From Cryomorphaceae bacterium (GTDB taxonomy: Bacteria > Bacteroidota > Bacteroidia > Flavobacteriales > BACL11): a stretch of DNA of 16,380 nucleotides. Of this stretch, positions 13,790 through 16,380 are shown piece after piece. A model generated the notes under the pieces. That model searched no databases. It worked only from the letters and a program-made list of their open reading frames with translations, and was not told the origin of the DNA. The position numbers and the translations under genes are program-made. Each line of letters starts with the position of its first letter. Position 1 is the stretch's first letter. Location of the stretch: NCBI GenBank assembly GCA_014384505.1, contig JACNFT010000023.1, positions 1-16,380 of the forward strand, in the 5' to 3' direction.

Positions 13790-16380
13790 ATGTCATTAGG
13801 CGAAAAAATTATTCCTATTAATATTGAGGAGGAGATGAAATCAAAGTACATTGATTATTCAATGTCAGTCATTGTGTCAAGAGCTTTGCCAGATGTAAGA
13901 GATGGATTAAAGCCGGTGCACAGAAGGGTTTTGTTTGGAATGCATGAGTTAGGAATCAAGTCCAATACAGCTTACAAGAAATCAGCAAGAATTGTTGGAG
14001 AGGTTTTAGGTAAGTTTCATCCCCATGGTGATACTTCAGTTTATGATGCTATGGTTCGTATGGCTCAGCCTTGGAGTTTGCGTTATATGTTAGTTGACGG
14101 GCAAGGAAATTTTGGTTCTGTTGATGGAGATAACCCTGCTGCAATGCGTTATACAGAGGCTAGAATGCGTAAAACAGCAGAAGATATGTTGTTGGATATA
14201 GATAAAGAAACAATCGATTGGAACTTAAATTTTGATGACACTTTAAAAGAGCCATCAGTTTTACCAGCAAGATTACCTGCTTTACTATTAAATGGTGCAA
14301 CTGGTATTGCGGTTGGTATGGCAACTAATATGCCTCCACATAACATTACTGAGATTGTGAATGGCACTCTTGCATATATTGAAAAGAGAGGTGATTTAGA
14401 AATTGCTGATTTAATGGAATATGTAAAAGCGCCTGATTTTCCAACAGGAGGAACAATTTATGGTTATGATGGTGTGCGTTCTGCTTTTGAAACGGGTAGA
14501 GGGAGGATTGTAATAAGAGCTAAAGTTCGTTTTGATGTATCAGGTACTAGAGAGCAAATTATTGTTGATGAGATTCCGTATATGGTGAATAAGGCCAATA
14601 TGATTAAGCAAACTGCTGATTTAGTAAATTCTAAAAAGTTAGATGGAATTGCTGATATTAGAGATGAGTCGGATAGAAATGGAATGCGTATTGTTTATGA
14701 TTTAAAGCGTGATGCAATTCCTAATATTGTATTAAATAAATTATACAAGTACACTGCTCTACAGTCTTCATTTTCAGTAAATAACATTGCACTAGTAAAA
14801 GGAAGACCTCAGTTATTAAACTTAAAAGAATTGATTGGTCATTTTGTAGATCATAGGCATGAAGTTTTAGTAAGAAAAACAAAATATGAATTAGCTGCAG
14901 CTGAAAAGAGAGCGCATATTTTAGAAGGTTTATTAATTGCAATAGATAATTTAGATGCTGTAATTAAATTGATTCGTTCTTCTCGTACTCCAGAAGATGC
15001 TAGAATTGGATTGATTAGTAATTTTAAATTATCGGAAATACAATCAAGAGCTATTTTGGACTTAAGATTACAAAAACTTACTGGTCTTGAGATGGATAAG
15101 ATAAAAGCTGAGCATGCTGAAATAATGGAAAGAATTGTGCAGTTAAACTTAATTTTATCTGATGAAGATTTAAGATTTACTATGCTAGCTGATGATTTAA
15201 AAGAAGTAAAAGAAAAGTATGGTGATGAAAGAAGATCTAATATTGAATATTCTTCATCTGAAGTTAGTATTGAAGATATGATACCAAATGAGGAGGTACT
15301 AATTACTATTTCTAATTTAGGTTATATAAAAAGAACATCTTTAAGTGAATACCGATCTCAAAATAGAGGAGGAGTAGGGAGTAAAGGTGCTACTACAAGA
15401 GATGAAGATTTTGTAGAAGAAATGGTAATGGCAAATAATCATGATTATATGTTATTTTTTACAGAACAGGGCAGATGTTTCTGGCTGAAAGTATATGAAA
15501 TTCCTGAAGGAGGAAAAACTGCTAAGGGTAGGGCTATTCAGAATATGATTAACTTACCTAAGGATGATAAGGTTATGGCGTACATTAATACTAAGGACTT
15601 AAAAGATGAGGAATACATCAATTCTCACTATATAGTAATGTGTACTAAGAAAGGAATTATTAAAAAGACTTCATTAGAACAATACTCTCGTCCTAGAACT
15701 AATGGAATTAATGCAATTACTATCCGTGAAGGAGATCAGTTGTTAGAGGCTAAAATGACTACTGGTAATTCTCAAATCATGATGGCTGTTAAGTCTGGTA
15801 AATCTATCCGTTTTGAAGAAGAAAAAGTAAGATCAATGGGTCGTACAGCTGCAGGGGTAAGAGGAATTAGATTACCTTCAGAGGAGGATGAAGTTATAGG
15901 AATGATTTGTATCAATGATACGGAATCATCTGTTTTAGTAGTTTCTGAAAATGGATATGGTAAGCGTTCAGCTGTTGAGGATTACAGAATCACAAATAGA
16001 GGTGGGAAAGGAGTTAAAACTATTAATGTTACTGAAAAAACAGGTGGATTAATTGCCCTTAAAAATGTTACTGATGCGGATGATTTAATGGTAATTAATA
16101 AATCAGGAATTACAATTAGAATTGGTGTAGATACTTTAAGAGTAATGGGTAGGGCAACTCAAGGAGTGAAGATTATTAGATTGAGAGATGAGGATAGTAT
16201 TGCTTCAGTTGCTAGTGTTTCTAAATGGGAGGAGGAAGAACTGTTATTAGATGAAGAAGGAAATGTAATAGAAAATGAAGTTGTTGACGCTATTGACAAT
16301 GAAGAGACAGCAACTAATGAAACTTCTCCAGAAGAAAATGAAGACAATAATACGAACGAAAACAATGAAGAAAATGAAGA
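13790..16380 (+). CDS. gyrA: GyrA, DNA gyrase subunit A (3' end cut by window)
   Basis: Breakage-reunion subunit of gyrase, which introduces negative supercoils with GyrB. The 863 complete codons start at ATG 13790 (MSLGEKIIPINIEEEMKSKY). Visible features are the winged-helix region LPDVRDGLKPVHRRVLFGM, a quinolone-determining region HPHGDTSVYD with Thr82 and Asp86 (E. coli Ser83 and Asp87), and catalytic Tyr121 in AAMRYTEARM. The C-terminal beta-pinwheel follows, with the GyrA box QNRGGVG at 524-530, which identifies GyrA rather than ParC. After Trp813 the protein turns into an acidic, Asn/Glu-rich tail that is still open at the window edge. It is divergent from clpC; the stop codon is outside the window. 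Confidence 0.97.
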   Translation, partial: MSLGEKIIPINIEEEMKSKYIDYSMSVIVSRALPDVRDGLKPVHRRVLFGMHELGIKSNTAYKKSARIVGEVLGKFHPHGDTSVYDAMVRMAQPWSLRYMLVDGQGNFGSVDGDNPAAMRYTEARMRKTAEDMLLDIDKETIDWNLNFDDTLKEPSVLPARLPALLLNGATGIAVGMATNMPPHNITEIVNGTLAYIEKRGDLEIADLMEYVKAPDFPTGGTIYGYDGVRSAFETGRGRIVIRAKVRFDVSGTREQIIVDEIPYMVNKANMIKQTADLVNSKKLDGIADIRDESDRNGMRIVYDLKRDAIPNIVLNKLYKYTALQSSFSVNNIALVKGRPQLLNLKELIGHFVDHRHEVLVRKTKYELAAAEKRAHILEGLLIAIDNLDAVIKLIRSSRTPEDARIGLISNFKLSEIQSRAILDLRLQKLTGLEMDKIKAEHAEIMERIVQLNLILSDEDLRFTMLADDLKEVKEKYGDERRSNIEYSSSEVSIEDMIPNEEVLITISNLGYIKRTSLSEYRSQNRGGVGSKGATTRDEDFVEEMVMANNHDYMLFFTEQGRCFWLKVYEIPEGGKTAKGRAIQNMINLPKDDKVMAYINTKDLKDEEYINSHYIVMCTKKGIIKKTSLEQYSRPRTNGINAITIREGDQLLEAKMTTGNSQIMMAVKSGKSIRFEEEKVRSMGRTAAGVRGIRLPSEEDEVIGMICINDTESSVLVVSENGYGKRSAVEDYRITNRGGKGVKTINVTEKTGGLIALKNVTDADDLMVINKSGITIRIGVDTLRVMGRATQGVKIIRLRDEDSIASVASVSKWEEEELLLDEEGNVIENEVVDAIDNEETATNETSPEENEDNNTNENNEENE
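16331..16380 (+). repeat. Direct repeat in the gyrA tail
   Basis: GAAGAAAATGAAGA occurs at 16331-16344 and again, without mismatch, at 16367-16380, 36 bases (12 codons) apart and in frame. It encodes EENED-type repeats in the acidic C-terminal tail of GyrA. The second copy touches the window edge, so more copies may follow. Confidence 0.6.

Noticed and set aside
14149..14942. Antisense open frames within gyrA (14149-14367, 14721-14942), and one at 16159-16365
   Set aside because: Shadow frames of conserved GyrA sequence, with no family signature.
1..16380. Search for CRISPR arrays, insertion sequences, att sites, tRNA/rRNA and phage or defence genes
   Set aside because: No regularly spaced repeats, terminal inverted repeats, transposase motifs or RNA-gene signatures were seen; the gaps between genes are too small to hide such elements.

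Overview
The window is an AT-rich stretch of a Bacteroidota chromosome, most likely from a flavobacterium-like member. Four things point there. The gene content and order ligA / DUF6913-like gene / dapA / bamD / rpoZ / coaBC / porD-like / recN / fabI are typical of the group, with clpC divergent from gyrA. A homologue of the type IX secretion protein PorD is present. Exported proteins have signal peptides ending in Ala-Gln. Exact copies of the Bacteroidota -7 promoter element TAnnTTTG stand immediately before the genes that open transcription units, and purine-rich Shine-Dalgarno sequences are largely absent. Genus cannot be told from the sequence. I see no phage, insertion sequence, CRISPR array, tRNA or rRNA.

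Layout: (1) 1-265, minus strand, 5' part of ribD (riboflavin), running off the left edge. (2) 299-1132, prmC (release-factor methylation), divergent from ribD across a 33-base gap. (3) 1134-5155, a likely unit with its own promoter motif: a 21-codon small ORF, ligA, an uncharacterised 180-residue gene, dapA and an exported glutathione-peroxidase-type peroxidase. From ligA on, neighbouring genes overlap or lie 1 base apart. (4) 5217-10123, a second unit behind a good promoter motif: bamD, rpoZ, coaBC, porD-like, recN. Every junction overlaps by 4-11 bases, implying translational coupling. (5) 10127-11001, fabI with its own promoter motif, ending at a symmetrical 13-bp hairpin terminator that also serves clpC from the other side. 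(6) 11052-13598, minus strand, clpC. (7) A 191-base divergent control region. (8) 13790 to the right edge, gyrA, lacking only its extreme C-terminal tail.

The genes are housekeeping: cofactor synthesis (ribD, coaBC), DNA joining, repair and topology (ligA, recN, gyrA), transcription and translation (rpoZ, prmC), lysine/peptidoglycan precursor (dapA), fatty acids (fabI), envelope assembly and secretion (bamD, porD-like), and proteolysis and stress (clpC, peroxidase). I do not see a new multi-gene system. The points most worth a second look are the very compact ribD/prmC promoter pair that predicts two leaderless mRNAs, a CoaBC lacking the usual Asn and Cys of its decarboxylase active site, a small ORF abutting ligA, the uncharacterised gene between ligA and dapA, and a repetitive acidic tail on GyrA.
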